Shown here piece by piece: positions 8,601-17,428 of a DNA stretch of 46,651 nt. The stretch lies in contig NZ_PGSG01000035.1 of NCBI RefSeq assembly GCF_002843305.1, positions 1 through 46,651 on the forward strand, written 5' to 3'. This stretch comes from Streptomyces barkulensis (GTDB lineage Bacteria; Actinomycetota; Actinomycetes; Streptomycetales; Streptomycetaceae). The stretch's first letter is position 1. Every line of letters starts with the position of its first letter. The translations under genes were made by a program, and so were the position numbers. A model generated the notes under the pieces. That model made no database searches and was not told the origin of the DNA. It saw only the letters and a program-made list of their open reading frames with translations.

Positions 8601-10414
8601 ACCGCGTCCAGGTTCCCGGCCGCATCGAAGCCGTAGGAGAGGACCGTCACCGGCCCGTTCGGGGTGCGCAGGGCCAGGCCCGTCACCCGCACCGGACCGC
8701 CTCTGTCCGGGCGGGTGGTGGTGACCTGGACCTGGTAGCCGCCGGAGTGGACCACCGCCTCGGGTGTGCCGTCGGCGTCGCGGGCGATCTCCACGCGGTT
8801 GCCGTTGCGGTCCTCGACCGCGGCCAGGTGGCAGAAGGCCGGGGCGTCGAAGACGCTCTCCGGCAGTTCGGCCCGGGCGAAGCACCGGGTGATGCCGGTG
8901 TGCGGGTCGGTGACCGCGAAGAGGATGCCCGGCTCGCCGGCGGTGCGGGCCAGCGGCAGCCGCGGACCCTCCATCGGCCACACCGGCTCCCCGCCGGCCT
9001 CCGGCACCCGCGGATACGTCAGCGCCGAGCCGTCCTCACGCGCCCACACCACCGTGCCGTCGCCGTCGACGTGCAGCCGCTCGTCCAGCGTGGAGGCCCA
9101 GGAGCGGCCGAACCACCGGCCCCACCGGTAGTTCGACAGATGGGTGCGGCGCAGCACCAGCGGCAGGACGCCCGGCAGCTCCAGGTCGGTCTGGGCCAGG
9201 ATCATCTCGCCGGTGGCCACGTCGACGGGATCGTTCAGACAGGTCTTCCTGTCCAGCGGGATGCCGTTGGTGCGCGGATCGGACTTCACCGTGCGCAGCG
9301 AGTCGGGCCGGGTGCGGGCGGCGGGGGTGTCGCCGTCGCGGCGCGGCCCGCCTCCTCCCGGGCTGCCGCCCCTCCTGCCGCCGTCGTCGGTGCCGTCGCC
9401 GGTCTTGATCCTGTCGAAGGAGTCCTTGGTGCGGCGGTCGTTCTCCTTGTGGGAGTCGGCGATGCCGCGCACGCCCTTGGGCAGGGCGCCGCCGAGGTGG
9501 TCGCCGAGCTGCTTGGTGGCCTTCTCCAGGGCGTCCATGCCCCGGTCGGCGACCTCGTTGACGAGGTTGGCGATCTCGTCCCGGCCGCGGGTGCGGCCCT
9601 GGTGCCCGCGCGCCTTGCCCAGCTTGCCGGAGGTACGGCCGTTGAGGGAGCCGGCGGCGGTGTTGAGCTTGGTCGCGGCCCGGTCGTGCTCGTCCTCGTC
9701 GATGTCCAGGGTGCCGATCAGCCCGCCCAGGCGCGGCGGGGCCAGCGGTCCGCCGTCGGCGGAGGCCAGGTTCCACCCCTGCTGGAGTCCCTCCTTGCCC
9801 GCGTCGCCGACCTTGTCCATGTCGACGCCGTCCTGGGTGCCCAGTCCGTTGGCGGCCAGCTGAACCACCAGCTCGGCGGCCATGTTCTCCAGCGCGGCCA
9901 CCGCCGGCTCGGACATCGCGGTGACGATCTCCTCCACCGCCAGGTCGGCGGCCTCCTTCAGCGCGCGTTTGACCGCGATGCGGCACGCCTGGATCGCACC
10001 CGCGCTCAGCAGGGTGGACAGTCCGGCGGTGAACGGGGCGGCGGCCAGTCCGATGCCGATGGAGGCGGCCAGCGCGATCAGCTCGCCGACCGCCACGGCC
10101 TTGCGGCCCGCGATCAGACCGGCCGCCCCGTCCAGCGCGTCGGCCAGCACCCGGGCGGCATCGCCCAGATCCTTCATGTGCTTGCCGTTGACCTTGCCCC
10201 AGTAGCCGTTCAGCGCGCTCAGCGCCTCGCTCTGCCCGGAGGAGATCAGCCGCTCCATGCCCTTGTGCGCGGCCTGGGCGTCCTCGTCGACGTCGTCGGC
10301 GAAGTCCCGCAGGTCCGTGGCCATGTCGCGGTAGTCGTCCTCGTCGACGTTGGGCCAGCCCACGCCGATGATGTCGAGCATCGCGTCGGCGCCCTCGGGC
10401 AGCACATACCCCAT
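5678..10414 (-). CDS. RHS polymorphic toxin with WXG-like N-terminus
   Basis: A 1578-aa polymorphic toxin. The first ~120 residues are helical and WXG100/LXG-like (GVGWPNVDEDDYRDMATDL, NGYWGKVNGKHM). Hydrophobic Gly/Ala-rich stretches follow (AVGELIALAASIGIGLAAAPF), with no classical signal peptide, so export by a type VII-like route is plausible. A DUF6531-type segment begins near residue 391 (CLNDPVDVATGEM). Dozens of YD/RHS repeats then form a shell. The RHS core lies near 1390-1410 (GLHYNHFRHYDPDTGRYTTPDPLGL). The last ~140 residues are the effector tip, with VVTVYRKQTDHP, GKLYVNMSGD and QIVAFDVPRAY. These are faintly like an ADP-ribosyltransferase fold, but I cannot name the tip. The start at 10414 has GGGGGGAG eight bases upstream. 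Confidence 0.88.
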   Translation of the reverse strand: MGYVLPEGADAMLDIIGVGWPNVDEDDYRDMATDLRDFADDVDEDAQAAHKGMERLISSGQSEALSALNGYWGKVNGKHMKDLGDAARVLADALDGAAGLIAGRKAVAVGELIALAASIGIGLAAAPFTAGLSTLLSAGAIQACRIAVKRALKEAADLAVEEIVTAMSEPAVAALENMAAELVVQLAANGLGTQDGVDMDKVGDAGKEGLQQGWNLASADGGPLAPPRLGGLIGTLDIDEDEHDRAATKLNTAAGSLNGRTSGKLGKARGHQGRTRGRDEIANLVNEVADRGMDALEKATKQLGDHLGGALPKGVRGIADSHKENDRRTKDSFDRIKTGDGTDDGGRRGGSPGGGGPRRDGDTPAARTRPDSLRTVKSDPRTNGIPLDRKTCLNDPVDVATGEMILAQTDLELPGVLPLVLRRTHLSNYRWGRWFGRSWASTLDERLHVDGDGTVVWAREDGSALTYPRVPEAGGEPVWPMEGPRLPLARTAGEPGILFAVTDPHTGITRCFARAELPESVFDAPAFCHLAAVEDRNGNRVEIARDADGTPEAVVHSGGYQVQVTTTRPDRGGPVRVTGLALRTPNGPVTVLSYGFDAAGNLDAVVNSSGRALRFTYDRDARITSWTDRNDSAFEYAYDDAGRVVRTTGPDGFLSSTFEYGTYGTDGAGNQVTRYTDSTGAVTALEINGLRQVTARTDPAGHTVRQTWDDRDNLLTRTDGLGRTTTWAYDEAGNVTAITLPDGSTATARHNDLNLPVEITGPDGGIWRQGWDERGNHISLTAPDGATTAFTHDSTGAPVTVTDPAGAAQHVTNDSAGLPLTVTDAAGHTTTVTRDAFGRPVAVTDPLGAVTRLEWTVEGKPARRTAPDGTTESWTWDGEGNCTSHTDPNGGTTRFEHTHFDRLAARTGPDGARYEFAHDTELRLTQVTNPQGLNWNYTYDRAGRLVSETDFDGRTVAYAHDAAGRLTARTTPLGHEIRYEHDVLGRLVAKDADGARTEYSYDAAGRPAGAASPTSSLTVERDILGRVLAETVDGRTTRYTYDVLGRRTSRTTPTGAVTELAYDTAGNRTALTASGHPLAFTHDALGRELERSFGATDRPVTLATAFDALGRPTEQTLAAQGRTLRSRGYAYRPDGHLTAVTDHLTGTTRHYGLDPVGRPLTVTAEDWTETYAYDTAGNQTSASWPDAAPHPEARGERTYDGTRITQAGRIRYTHDAAGRTVLRQKTRLSRKPETWRYAWDAEDRLVSCTTPDGTVWRYRYDPLGRRTAKQRLTADGEVAEETLFTWDGTRLAEESNTATHTVLTWDHDGHRPLAQTERLLDPGDQSEIDRRFFAIVTDLAGTPTELVDETGEIAWHTRTTLWGTTTWNRDATAYTPLRFPGQYADPETGLHYNHFRHYDPDTGRYTTPDPLGLAPAPNPATYVHNPHTWTDPLGLAPDCENGDVVTVYRKQTDHPLSQRVHIGDNGEVTITGNGKLYVNMSGDIRHTTEFRGDGGQIVAFDVPRAYRDAVRADALPQDKDEHPDGSAFTRQEWKQLLKEYPEISDPTKGPDLYGIPNNLLGQLRNSVVPGSGRVIQEG

Positions 10415-10925
10415 GACCCAACTCCCCCCGCAAACCGACCAGTTCACACTGTGGTCGTACGGTCATCATGCCGCAGAGGGGTGACACGGAGCATCCGGGA
10501 AACCTCCGGGAGGCTCCCGGGCGCAACGCTCCGGCCACACACCGACGACCGGGGTGACCGGTTGTGGTACGGCAGGGGCCGGTGGGGCCACCGGGGCGGA
10601 CCCGCCGGGGGCCGGGCCGCGCGATCGGGCCCTGTCGGCCGGCGGATCATGGCCGGTTCCGGCGTACGCCGGGGCGCGCGCGGGCGGGTCCCGCGGGCCG
10701 CCGGACGAGGGGAGCGCACGCCGGGGCGCGCAACGTCTCACGTCATCGCGCCGCCGGTCCGCCCGGAGCGCCCCGGCGGGGGCCGTCGGGGGCCGGTGCC
10801 TTCCCGGGCGCAAGCTCCTGTTGTCGCCAGTGAGGGGAGTCCGGATTCCGCCCGGCGTCCTTGTGGACGGAGTGTGAGTACCTGAGCCTTGGCCTTCACA
10901 CTTCCCACCACTCTGGAGGTTTGTC
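10415..10925. promoter_or_regulatory. Divergent intergenic region, RHS operon / lanA
   Basis: About 510 bases with no supported gene; long frames here are GC-driven shadows. It must hold the promoters of the minus-strand toxin operon and the plus-strand lanthipeptide genes. A short palindrome CCGGGAG-G-CTCCCGG lies at 10506-10520 upstream of the RHS gene and could be an operator. A ribosome binding site CTGGAGG at 10912-10918 serves lanA. I find no convincing -35/-10 pair on either strand. Confidence 0.45.
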
Positions 10926-11129
10926 ATGCCCCAGGCAACTCTGACGCGGGCCGACGAGATCGTCGCCGCCTGGCTCGACGGCGCGGAGAACTCCCACGGC
11001 GAACCCAACCCGGCCGGCCCGCTGTACGTGGGCGGCGCCGCCACCGAGGCCGCGCTGGTGGACGCCACCGACGCCCTGTTCACCGCCTGCAGCAGCTGCA
11101 CCGGCTCGTTGACCACCTTCTGCTGCTGA
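10926..11129 (+). CDS. lanA: Class II lanthipeptide precursor (LanA)
   Basis: A 67-aa ribosomally made precursor. The leader is acidic and helical (LTRADEIVAAWLDGAE), followed by GPLYVGGAATEAALVDATDAL. The C-terminus FTACSSCTGSLTTFCC holds four cysteines and seven Ser/Thr, enough for up to four lanthionine rings. The only Gly-Gly is at residues 37-38. Cleavage there would give a 30-residue product with 14 residues before the first Cys; cleavage nearer the ring region has no classical motif. The start has a strong GGAGG site seven bases upstream. The gene lies 103 bases before a LanM synthetase gene, its obvious modifying enzyme. I do not recognise a characterised relative. Confidence 0.88.
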   Translation: MPQATLTRADEIVAAWLDGAENSHGEPNPAGPLYVGGAATEAALVDATDALFTACSSCTGSLTTFCC

Positions 11130-11232
11130 CCGGCGCCACCACCGCCCCGGACGGCGCCGTGCCGCCGCCCGGGGCACCACCGGAGGACCCCGCCGCGGCA
11201 CGGCCGCGGACACCGACAGGAGCGAGCAGGCC

Positions 11233-14154
11233 ATGACAGACGTCACCGGCAGGCAGGACACCCCGGCCGAGACCGGCCACTTCGAGGCGCCGGTGGCCGC
11301 CTGGACCGCCGGATTCCCCGCCGAGCTGCGCCGCCGACTGGCGGCCGTACCCGGCCTGAGCGACGCGGAGCGGACCCTGATCGCGGCCACCGCGCGCACC
11401 GCCCAGCTCGCCTCCCTGCAACGCAAGCTCAACCGGCTCCTGCTGCTGGAACTGCGGGCCCAGAGCCTCACGGGCGCCCTCCCCGGCGCGGACGGCCGCG
11501 AACGCTGGGCGGCCTTCCAGGACCGGGCCCGGACCCCGGAGTTCCGCGAGCGACTGGAGAGGCGGTACCCCGGACTCGGCGAGCGCGTGGCACGCGCCAC
11601 CGCCCCCCTGGCCGACGCGGCCGCCGAACTCGCCCGGCGCCTGGCCGGCGACCGCGACCGGCTCCCCGCACTCCTGGGCCGCCCCGCCGGGCGGCTGACG
11701 GCCCTCCACCTCGGGGCGGGCGACCCCCACCAGGGCGGGCGCACCGTCGCCCACCTCACCTTCGAGGGCGGCAGCGTGATGTACAAGCCGCGCCCCCTGG
11801 ACACCGACACCGCGCTGGAGCACCTGCTCGTCCGCCTCTGGTCGCACCCCGGCGCGCCCGGCGGCCCCCGCCCGCGCACCCCCCGCGCACTCCTGCGCGA
11901 CGGCTACGGCTGGACCGCCCACGTTCCCCACCGCTACTGCGCCGACGAGGCCGAACTCGCGCAGTACTACCGCACCCTGGGCCACTGGCTGGCCCTGATG
12001 CGCCTGACCGGCGGCACCGACCTGCACGCCGAGAACCTCATCGCCCACGGCCCCGAACCCGTCGTGGTGGACGCCGAATGCCTGTTCACCCAGGACGTCC
12101 CGCCCGCCGAGGACAGCGGGCGCGGGGCCGCCGTGGACGCCGCCGCCGCCGTCATCCGGCGCACCGTGCTGCGCACCGGCATCCTGCCGACCCGGATGGG
12201 CGGTTACGCCATGGGCGGCACCGACCTCTCGGCGGCCGGGGCGATCCCCGGACAGCAGCCCCTGATACCGGTGCCCGTCATCACCGGCGGCGGCACCGAC
12301 GGCGCCCGGATGGACACCGAACTCATCGCACCGCCGCCCTCGGCGAACCTGCCCGCCGCCGAACCCGCCCTGTTCCGGCACTGGGACCAGGTGCTCGACG
12401 GATTCCGCGAACTGACCGCCCATCTGCACCGGATGGACTCCGAGGGCGGCGGACTGCCCGAGCTGCTGCGGCCGTTCACCGGCTGCCGGGTCCGGAACCT
12501 GCGCCGCGGCACCCAGGCGTACGTCGACATCGGCCGGATGCTGTGGCACCCGGCCTCCCTGCACCGGCCACAGGAGGCCCGGCGGCGGGCCCGGGAGGTA
12601 CTGCTCGGCAACGCCCGGGCACTGCCCGGCGCACCGGACTCCCCCGAGATCATCGAATCGGAGATCGAGGACCTGCTCACCGGCGACATCCCGGTGTTCA
12701 CCGCCGTGGTGGACGCGGAGACGATCCGGCACGCGGTGGCGGACTGGCGCGGCGCGGACCTCCGGATGGAGGAGTCCGTCATCCAGGGCGCCCTGGTGGG
12801 CGCCTACCTCAACGAACGCACCCTGCCGCCCCGCGTGCGGGCGGATCTGCCCGTCCCCCGGCACGACGGGCTGGAACAGCGCCGGCGCGCCATGGCGGCG
12901 GCGCTCGTGCGGACCCTGTGCGAGGAGGCCGTCACCGGCGAGGACTCCACCGTCACCTGGGTGAGCCCGGTGCTCACCGGCGTCGGCTGGGCCATCCGCC
13001 CGCTGTCGGCCGAGCTGTACACCGGGCAGGGAGGCGTCGCGGTCGCCCTGGCCGGATACCTGCGGGAGGCGCGGCGCGGCCGGGCCGACCCCGTACCCGG
13101 GCTCGAAGGCGTCCTGGAGGGCGCGCTGCGCGTGCTGGCCGCCACCGAGGACACCACGGCCACCGCCTTCATCGGCGGCTACACCGGCATCGCCTCCCAG
13201 GTGTGGACGTGGACCGAACTGCACGGGCTGCTCGGCGACGAGGCCCACCTGGCCCGCGCCCGGCTCCGCGCCGCCGCGCTCACCCCCGAACTGCTCGACG
13301 AGGACACCGACCTCGACATCCTCGGCGGCGCCGCCGGGGTGATCGTCCCGCTGCTGAACCTCGCGCACCTCACCGGCGAGGAACGGTGGCTGGCCACCGC
13401 CGCCCGCGCGGCCCGCCGTCTGGAACGCACCGCCGTCCGCGACGACCGCGGAGCCCGCTGGTCCACCGCGCTCTTCGCCGAGGGCATCGGCGGCTTCGCC
13501 CACGGGGCCACCGGCATGGGCTGGGCGCTGCACCGCCTCGCCCTCGGCGGGGCCGGCGCCGACGCCGACCGCCGCCGCTGGCGCGAGCTGGCCGGGGCCG
13601 CCCTGTCCTACGAGGAGTCGCTGTGGGACCCGGAGGCCGGCAACTGGCACGACGCCCGCATCGGCAGCCGGCAGGACCACGCCACCGCCTGGTGCCACGG
13701 CAGCGCCGGCATCGGCCTGGCCGCCGTGGACCTCTACCACCGCACCGGGGACCGGGCCCACCTGGTCAACGCCCACCGCGCGGCGGCGGCCGGCCTGGCC
13801 GACGGCTTCGGCTGGAGCCACACCCTGTGCCACGGCGATCTGGGGCTCATCGAGCTGCTCACCCATCTGCGCGCCCTGCCCGCGCCCGACCCCGGTCCCG
13901 GTCCCGGCGCCGCGTCCGTCCCGCCCCCGGTCCGCGTCCCCGGCACCCGGGATCTGCTGGCCGGGCTGCTCACCGACCTCGAACACCGCGGCCCGGTCGG
14001 CGGACTGGCCCGGGAGTCCTTCTCCCCGGGCCTGATGCCCGGCCTCAGCGGGGTCCTGCACCTGCTGCTCCGCCTCACCCCGGACGCCACCGGCCCCGGA
14101 CGCCCCCGCACCCCGCTGCTCCTCACCGCTCCCGAGGGCCTGAGCCCGCGCTAG
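11233..14154 (+). CDS. lanM: Class II lanthipeptide synthetase LanM
   Basis: Bifunctional 973-aa enzyme that dehydrates Ser/Thr in the precursor and adds Cys thiols to form lanthionines. The N-terminal dehydratase domain (DUF4135, about residues 70-560) has the kinase-like GGTDLHAENLI motif with D263, H265 and N268, and VVVDAE with D280 and E282. VMYKPRPLDTD near 178 is also characteristic. The C-terminal LanC-like cyclase (about 590-960) keeps the zinc ligands in WCHGSAGIG (C821, H822) and LCHGDLGLIE (C866). All key residues seem present, so the enzyme should be active. AGGAG lies 11 bases before the ATG. Length is normal for LanM. No LanT, protease or immunity gene follows; the next gene is rpsJ. 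Confidence 0.95.
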   Translation: MTDVTGRQDTPAETGHFEAPVAAWTAGFPAELRRRLAAVPGLSDAERTLIAATARTAQLASLQRKLNRLLLLELRAQSLTGALPGADGRERWAAFQDRARTPEFRERLERRYPGLGERVARATAPLADAAAELARRLAGDRDRLPALLGRPAGRLTALHLGAGDPHQGGRTVAHLTFEGGSVMYKPRPLDTDTALEHLLVRLWSHPGAPGGPRPRTPRALLRDGYGWTAHVPHRYCADEAELAQYYRTLGHWLALMRLTGGTDLHAENLIAHGPEPVVVDAECLFTQDVPPAEDSGRGAAVDAAAAVIRRTVLRTGILPTRMGGYAMGGTDLSAAGAIPGQQPLIPVPVITGGGTDGARMDTELIAPPPSANLPAAEPALFRHWDQVLDGFRELTAHLHRMDSEGGGLPELLRPFTGCRVRNLRRGTQAYVDIGRMLWHPASLHRPQEARRRAREVLLGNARALPGAPDSPEIIESEIEDLLTGDIPVFTAVVDAETIRHAVADWRGADLRMEESVIQGALVGAYLNERTLPPRVRADLPVPRHDGLEQRRRAMAAALVRTLCEEAVTGEDSTVTWVSPVLTGVGWAIRPLSAELYTGQGGVAVALAGYLREARRGRADPVPGLEGVLEGALRVLAATEDTTATAFIGGYTGIASQVWTWTELHGLLGDEAHLARARLRAAALTPELLDEDTDLDILGGAAGVIVPLLNLAHLTGEERWLATAARAARRLERTAVRDDRGARWSTALFAEGIGGFAHGATGMGWALHRLALGGAGADADRRRWRELAGAALSYEESLWDPEAGNWHDARIGSRQDHATAWCHGSAGIGLAAVDLYHRTGDRAHLVNAHRAAAAGLADGFGWSHTLCHGDLGLIELLTHLRALPAPDPGPGPGAASVPPPVRVPGTRDLLAGLLTDLEHRGPVGGLARESFSPGLMPGLSGVLHLLLRLTPDATGPGRPRTPLLLTAPEGLSPR

Positions 14155-14579
14155 GGAACGGCGTCCAGGGGGTGCCGCGGGCGGGTGCGCAGGATTCGAC
14201 GGCCGGGCAGCGGGGTAACGTGATGGGTCCGATTGGCATCGGCGATGCCCCGTGTGGCAGACTGTCCGGGTTGCTCGGTTGAGTGCCGATGCTGCGCGCC
14301 TCCCGCCGGGAGGACTGGAAGCGAGTCCCAATGTATTCGTCGCCCCTCGTCAGGGGCGGAAGTACGGGAATCTTCCGGGAAGCGTGGGCGGGGCACCGAC
14401 CAGGCGCCCGGTGGGTTTCCTCCCCCGGTTCCGCGGTCTCGCGCACCGCATCCCCAGGCAGGGAAATTCAAGGATTTCCATGGTGGCGGGAATGCGACAC
14501 GCCCGACCGCGTGGGTCGGAGGAGAGCGTGGTCCCACCGGGTCCCGGAGCGTGACGAGAGACAGGACTACGAAGTAGCC
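14155..14579 (+). promoter_or_regulatory. Promoter and leader of the S10 operon
   Basis: About 425 bases without a gene before rpsJ. A plausible promoter is TTGGCA (14233-14238), 19 bases, CAGACT (14258-14263). Downstream are stem-loops in the presumed leader RNA: CCTCCC/GGGAGG at 14299-14313, GGACT/AGTCC at 14312-14328, which shares two bases with the first and so competes with it, and CGCCCCT/AGGGGCG at 14341-14358. The long structured leader suggests autogenous control by a ribosomal protein, as known for S10 operons elsewhere, but no specific ligand can be read from the sequence. Confidence 0.5.
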
Positions 14580-14888
14580 ATGGCGGGACAGAAGATCCGC
14601 ATCCGGCTCAAGGCCTACGACCACGAGGTCATCGACACCTCGGCGAAGAAGATCGTCGAGACGGTGACCCGTACTGGTGCGTCGGTCGCGGGCCCGGTGC
14701 CGCTGCCCACAGAGAAGAACGTGTACTGCGTCATCAAGTCGCCGCACAAGTACAAGGACTCGCGCGAGCACTTCGAGATGCGTACCCACAAGCGCCTGAT
14801 CGACATCCTCGACCCGACGCCCAAGACCGTTGACTCGCTGATGCGCCTGGACCTGCCGGCCGGCGTCGACATCGAGATCAAGCTCTGA
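14580..14888 (+). CDS. rpsJ: 30S ribosomal protein S10
   Basis: First gene of the S10 operon; 102 aa, normal length. S10 is in the head of the small subunit and also works with NusB in antitermination. The protein begins [19 protein letters not shown] and contains [20 protein letters not shown], the conserved loop region. The ATG at 14580 gives the family start; a longer frame back to 14283 is leader RNA, not coding. The Shine-Dalgarno site is weak (CAGGA about 14 bases upstream), which may matter for leader-based control. Confidence 0.97.
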   Translation: MAGQKIRIRLKAYDHEVIDTSAKKIVETVTRTGASVAGPVPLPTEKNVYCVIKSPHKYKDSREHFEMRTHKRLIDILDPTPKTVDSLMRLDLPAGVDIEIKL

Positions 14889-14902
14889 GAGGCGCGGTAG
14901 AG

Positions 14903-15550
14903 ATGACCACCAAGCAGATCAAGGGTGTCCTGGGCGAGAAGCTCGGCATGACCCAGGTCTGGGACGAGAACAACCGTGTCGTCCCGGTCACCGTCGTCAA
15001 GGCCGGCCCCTGCATCGTCACCCAGGTGCGCACCGCAGACAAGGACGGCTACGAGGCCGTCCAGATCGCCTTCGGCGAGATCGACCCGCGCAAGGTGAAC
15101 AAGCCCCTCAAGGGCCACTTCGCCAAGGCCGACGTCACCCCGCGCCGCCACCTGGTGGAGCTGCGTACCGCCGACGCCGGCGAGTACACGCTCGGCCAGG
15201 AGGTCACCGCCGAGGTGTTCGAGTCGGGCGTGAAGGTCGACGTCACCGGCAAGAGCAAGGGCAAGGGCACCGCCGGTGTCATGAAGCGCCACGGCTTCGG
15301 CGGCCTCGGCGCCGGCCACGGCACGCAGCGCAAGCACCGCTCTCCCGGCTCCATCGGTGGCTGCGCCACCCCGGGCCGCGTGTTCAAGGGCCTGCGCATG
15401 GCCGGCCGCATGGGCAACGAGCGGGTCACCACCCAGAACCTGACCGTCCACGCCGTTGACGCGGAGAAGGGTCTGCTGCTCATCAAGGGCGCGGTTCCCG
15501 GTCCGAACGGCGGCCTCGTCCTGGTCCGTACCGCGGCCAAGGGGGCCTGA
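14903..15550 (+). CDS. rplC: 50S ribosomal protein L3
   Basis: L3 is an early assembly protein of the large subunit whose long loop reaches the peptidyl transferase centre. The 215-aa protein begins [20 protein letters not shown]. It has the L3 signature near residues 133-160 ([20 protein letters not shown], then [13 protein letters not shown]). It follows rpsJ by 14 bases and precedes rplD by 8, so it is cotranscribed. Nothing unusual. Confidence 0.97.
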   Translation: MTTKQIKGVLGEKLGMTQVWDENNRVVPVTVVKAGPCIVTQVRTADKDGYEAVQIAFGEIDPRKVNKPLKGHFAKADVTPRRHLVELRTADAGEYTLGQEVTAEVFESGVKVDVTGKSKGKGTAGVMKRHGFGGLGAGHGTQRKHRSPGSIGGCATPGRVFKGLRMAGRMGNERVTTQNLTVHAVDAEKGLLLIKGAVPGPNGGLVLVRTAAKGA

Positions 15551-15558
15551 GGTAACCG

Positions 15559-16215
15559 ATGAGCACCAGTACCGTTGACATCCTTTCGCCGGCGGGCGAC
15601 AAGGCCGGGACCGTCGAACTCCCCGCGGAGATCTTCGACACGCAGGTCAGCGTTCCGCTGATCCACCAGGTCGTCGTCGCACAGCTGGCCGCTGCCCGCC
15701 AGGGCACGCACAAGACCAAGACCCGCGGCGAGGTCCGCGGCGGCGGCAAGAAGCCGTACCGCCAGAAGGGCACCGGCCGCGCCCGCCAGGGCTCGACCCG
15801 CGCCCCGCAGTTCGCCGGCGGTGGCGTCGTGCACGGCCCCGTGCCGCGCGACTACTCGCAGCGGACCCCGAAGAAGATGAAGGCCGCCGCCCTGCGCGGT
15901 GCCCTCTCCGACCGGGCGCGCCACGGCCGCGTCCACGTCGTGACCGGCGTGGTCGAGGGCGAGATCTCCACCAAGGCCGCCAAGGCCCTGTTCGGGAAGA
16001 TCAGCGAGCGCAAGAACGTGCTCCTGGTCGCCGAGCGGAGCGACGAGGCCGCGTGGCTGTCCGCCCGCAACCTGCCCCAGGTCCACATCCTGGAGCCGGG
16101 CCAGCTGAACACCTACGACGTGCTCGTCTCCGACGACGTGGTCTTCACCAAGGCCGCCCTCGACAGCTTCGTGGCCGGCCGCAAGGCCGCCCAGCACGAA
16201 GGGAGCGAGGCCTGA
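15559..16215 (+). CDS. rplD: 50S ribosomal protein L4
   Basis: L4 binds 23S rRNA and lines the exit tunnel; in some bacteria it also represses the S10 operon. The 218-aa protein has the extended loop [20 protein letters not shown] at about residues 56-75, followed by [21 protein letters not shown] site lies six bases before the ATG. The stop overlaps the rplW start by one base (TGATG), suggesting translational coupling. Confidence 0.97.
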   Translation: MSTSTVDILSPAGDKAGTVELPAEIFDTQVSVPLIHQVVVAQLAAARQGTHKTKTRGEVRGGGKKPYRQKGTGRARQGSTRAPQFAGGGVVHGPVPRDYSQRTPKKMKAAALRGALSDRARHGRVHVVTGVVEGEISTKAAKALFGKISERKNVLLVAERSDEAAWLSARNLPQVHILEPGQLNTYDVLVSDDVVFTKAALDSFVAGRKAAQHEGSEA

Positions 16216-16538
16216 TGGCCGAGACCACCGTCACCAGCAAGACCTTCTCCGACCCCCGCGACATCCTCGTGAAGCCGGTGGTCTCCGAGAAGAGCTACGC
16301 GCTGCTGGACGAGAACAAGTACACGTTCGTCGTCGACCCGCGTGCCAACAAGACCCAGATCAAGCAGGCCGTCGAGGCGGTCTTCTCGGTCAAGGTCACC
16401 GGGGTCAACACGATCAACCGCCAGGGCAAGCGCAAGCGCACCCGCACCGGTTACGGCAAGCGCGCCGACTCCAAGCGCGCCATCGTGACCCTCGCCGAGG
16501 GCGACCGTATCGACATCTTCGGCGGTCCGGTCTCCTAA
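16215..16538 (+). CDS. rplW: 50S ribosomal protein L23
   Basis: L23 sits at the tunnel exit and docks trigger factor and the signal recognition particle. The 107-aa protein has [20 protein letters not shown] and a C-terminal [19 protein letters not shown] segment typical of the family. It starts inside the TGATG junction with rplD. A 39-base gap to rplB follows, containing a perfect palindrome. Confidence 0.96.
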   Translation: MAETTVTSKTFSDPRDILVKPVVSEKSYALLDENKYTFVVDPRANKTQIKQAVEAVFSVKVTGVNTINRQGKRKRTRTGYGKRADSKRAIVTLAEGDRIDIFGGPVS

Positions 16539-16550
16539 CGGAGGTCGTAC

Positions 16551-16566
16551 CGTCCGATATCGGACG
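16551..16566. promoter_or_regulatory. 16-bp perfect palindrome before rplB
   Basis: CGTCCGATATCGGACG is a perfect inverted repeat with no loop, in the rplW-rplB gap and 11 bases before the rplB ATG. It could be a protein-binding operator. As RNA it could fold only by opening central pairs, and might then modulate access to the rplB start (a GAGGACTGAGAA ribosome binding region directly follows). Confidence 0.45.
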
Positions 16567-16577
16567 AGGACTGAGAA

Positions 16578-17414
16578 ATGGGTATCCGCAAGTACAAGCC
16601 GACGACCCCGGGCCGTCGTGGCTCCAGCGTCGCCGACTTCGTCGAGATCACGCGGTCCACGCCGGAGAAGTCGCTGGTCCGCCCCCTGCACAGCAAGGGC
16701 GGCCGTAACAACACCGGTCGTGTGACCGTCCGTCACCAGGGCGGCGGCCACAAGCGCGCCTACCGCGTGATCGACTTCCGTCGTCACGACAAGGACGGCG
16801 TGCCGGCCAAGGTCGCGCACATCGAGTACGACCCCAACCGCACCGCGCGCATCGCGCTGCTGCACTACGTCGACGGCGAGAAGCGCTACATCCTCGCGCC
16901 GGCCGGCATGAAGCAGGGCGACCGCGTCGAGAACGGCCCCGGCGCCGACATCAAGCCGGGCAACAACCTCGCGCTGCGCAACATCCCGGTCGGTACGACC
17001 ATCCACGCCATCGAGCTGCGGCCCGGCGGCGGCGCGAAGTTCGCCCGTTCCGCGGGCGCCTCCGTGCAGCTGCTGGCGAAGGAGGGCCGCATGGCCCACC
17101 TGCGCATGCCGTCCGGTGAGATCCGCCTGGTCGACGTCCGCTGCCGCGCCACCGTCGGCGAGGTCGGCAACGCCGAGCAGTCGAACATCAACTGGGGCAA
17201 GGCCGGCCGCATGCGCTGGAAGGGCGTCCGCCCGACCGTCCGCGGTGTGGTCATGAACCCGGTCGACCACCCGCACGGTGGTGGTGAGGGCAAGACCTCC
17301 GGTGGTCGTCACCCGGTCTCGCCGTGGGGCAAGAAGGAAGGACGTACTCGCTCGCCGAAGAAGGCCAGCAACAAGTACATCGTCCGCCGCCGCAAGACGA
17401 ACAAGAAGCGCTAG
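16578..17414 (+). CDS. rplB: 50S ribosomal protein L2
   Basis: L2 is needed for subunit association and peptidyl transfer. The 278-aa protein is of normal length, beginning [20 protein letters not shown]. It carries the C-terminal signature [20 protein letters not shown] at about residues 225-244, including the histidine linked to peptidyl transferase function. The stop codon is embedded in the AGGAGG site of rpsS. Confidence 0.97.
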   Translation: MGIRKYKPTTPGRRGSSVADFVEITRSTPEKSLVRPLHSKGGRNNTGRVTVRHQGGGHKRAYRVIDFRRHDKDGVPAKVAHIEYDPNRTARIALLHYVDGEKRYILAPAGMKQGDRVENGPGADIKPGNNLALRNIPVGTTIHAIELRPGGGAKFARSAGASVQLLAKEGRMAHLRMPSGEIRLVDVRCRATVGEVGNAEQSNINWGKAGRMRWKGVRPTVRGVVMNPVDHPHGGGEGKTSGGRHPVSPWGKKEGRTRSPKKASNKYIVRRRKTNKKR

Positions 17415-17428
17415 GAGGCGGGTTTTCG

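Noticed and set aside
5687..10885. A 1732-codon plus-strand open frame opposite the RHS gene
   Set aside because: It mirrors the minus-strand RHS gene; its Gly/Val-rich translation has no domain and arises from high GC at third codon positions.
11130..11232. A second lanthipeptide precursor between lanA and lanM
   Set aside because: No small frame there has a ribosome binding site with a Cys/Ser/Thr-rich C-terminus.
11080..14331. Long minus-strand open frame opposite lanM
   Set aside because: Low-complexity Gly/Ala/Arg translation with no motif, while the plus strand encodes a complete LanM.
14283..14579. N-terminal extension of S10
   Set aside because: The extra 99 residues are the structured leader; the family always starts [10 protein letters not shown].
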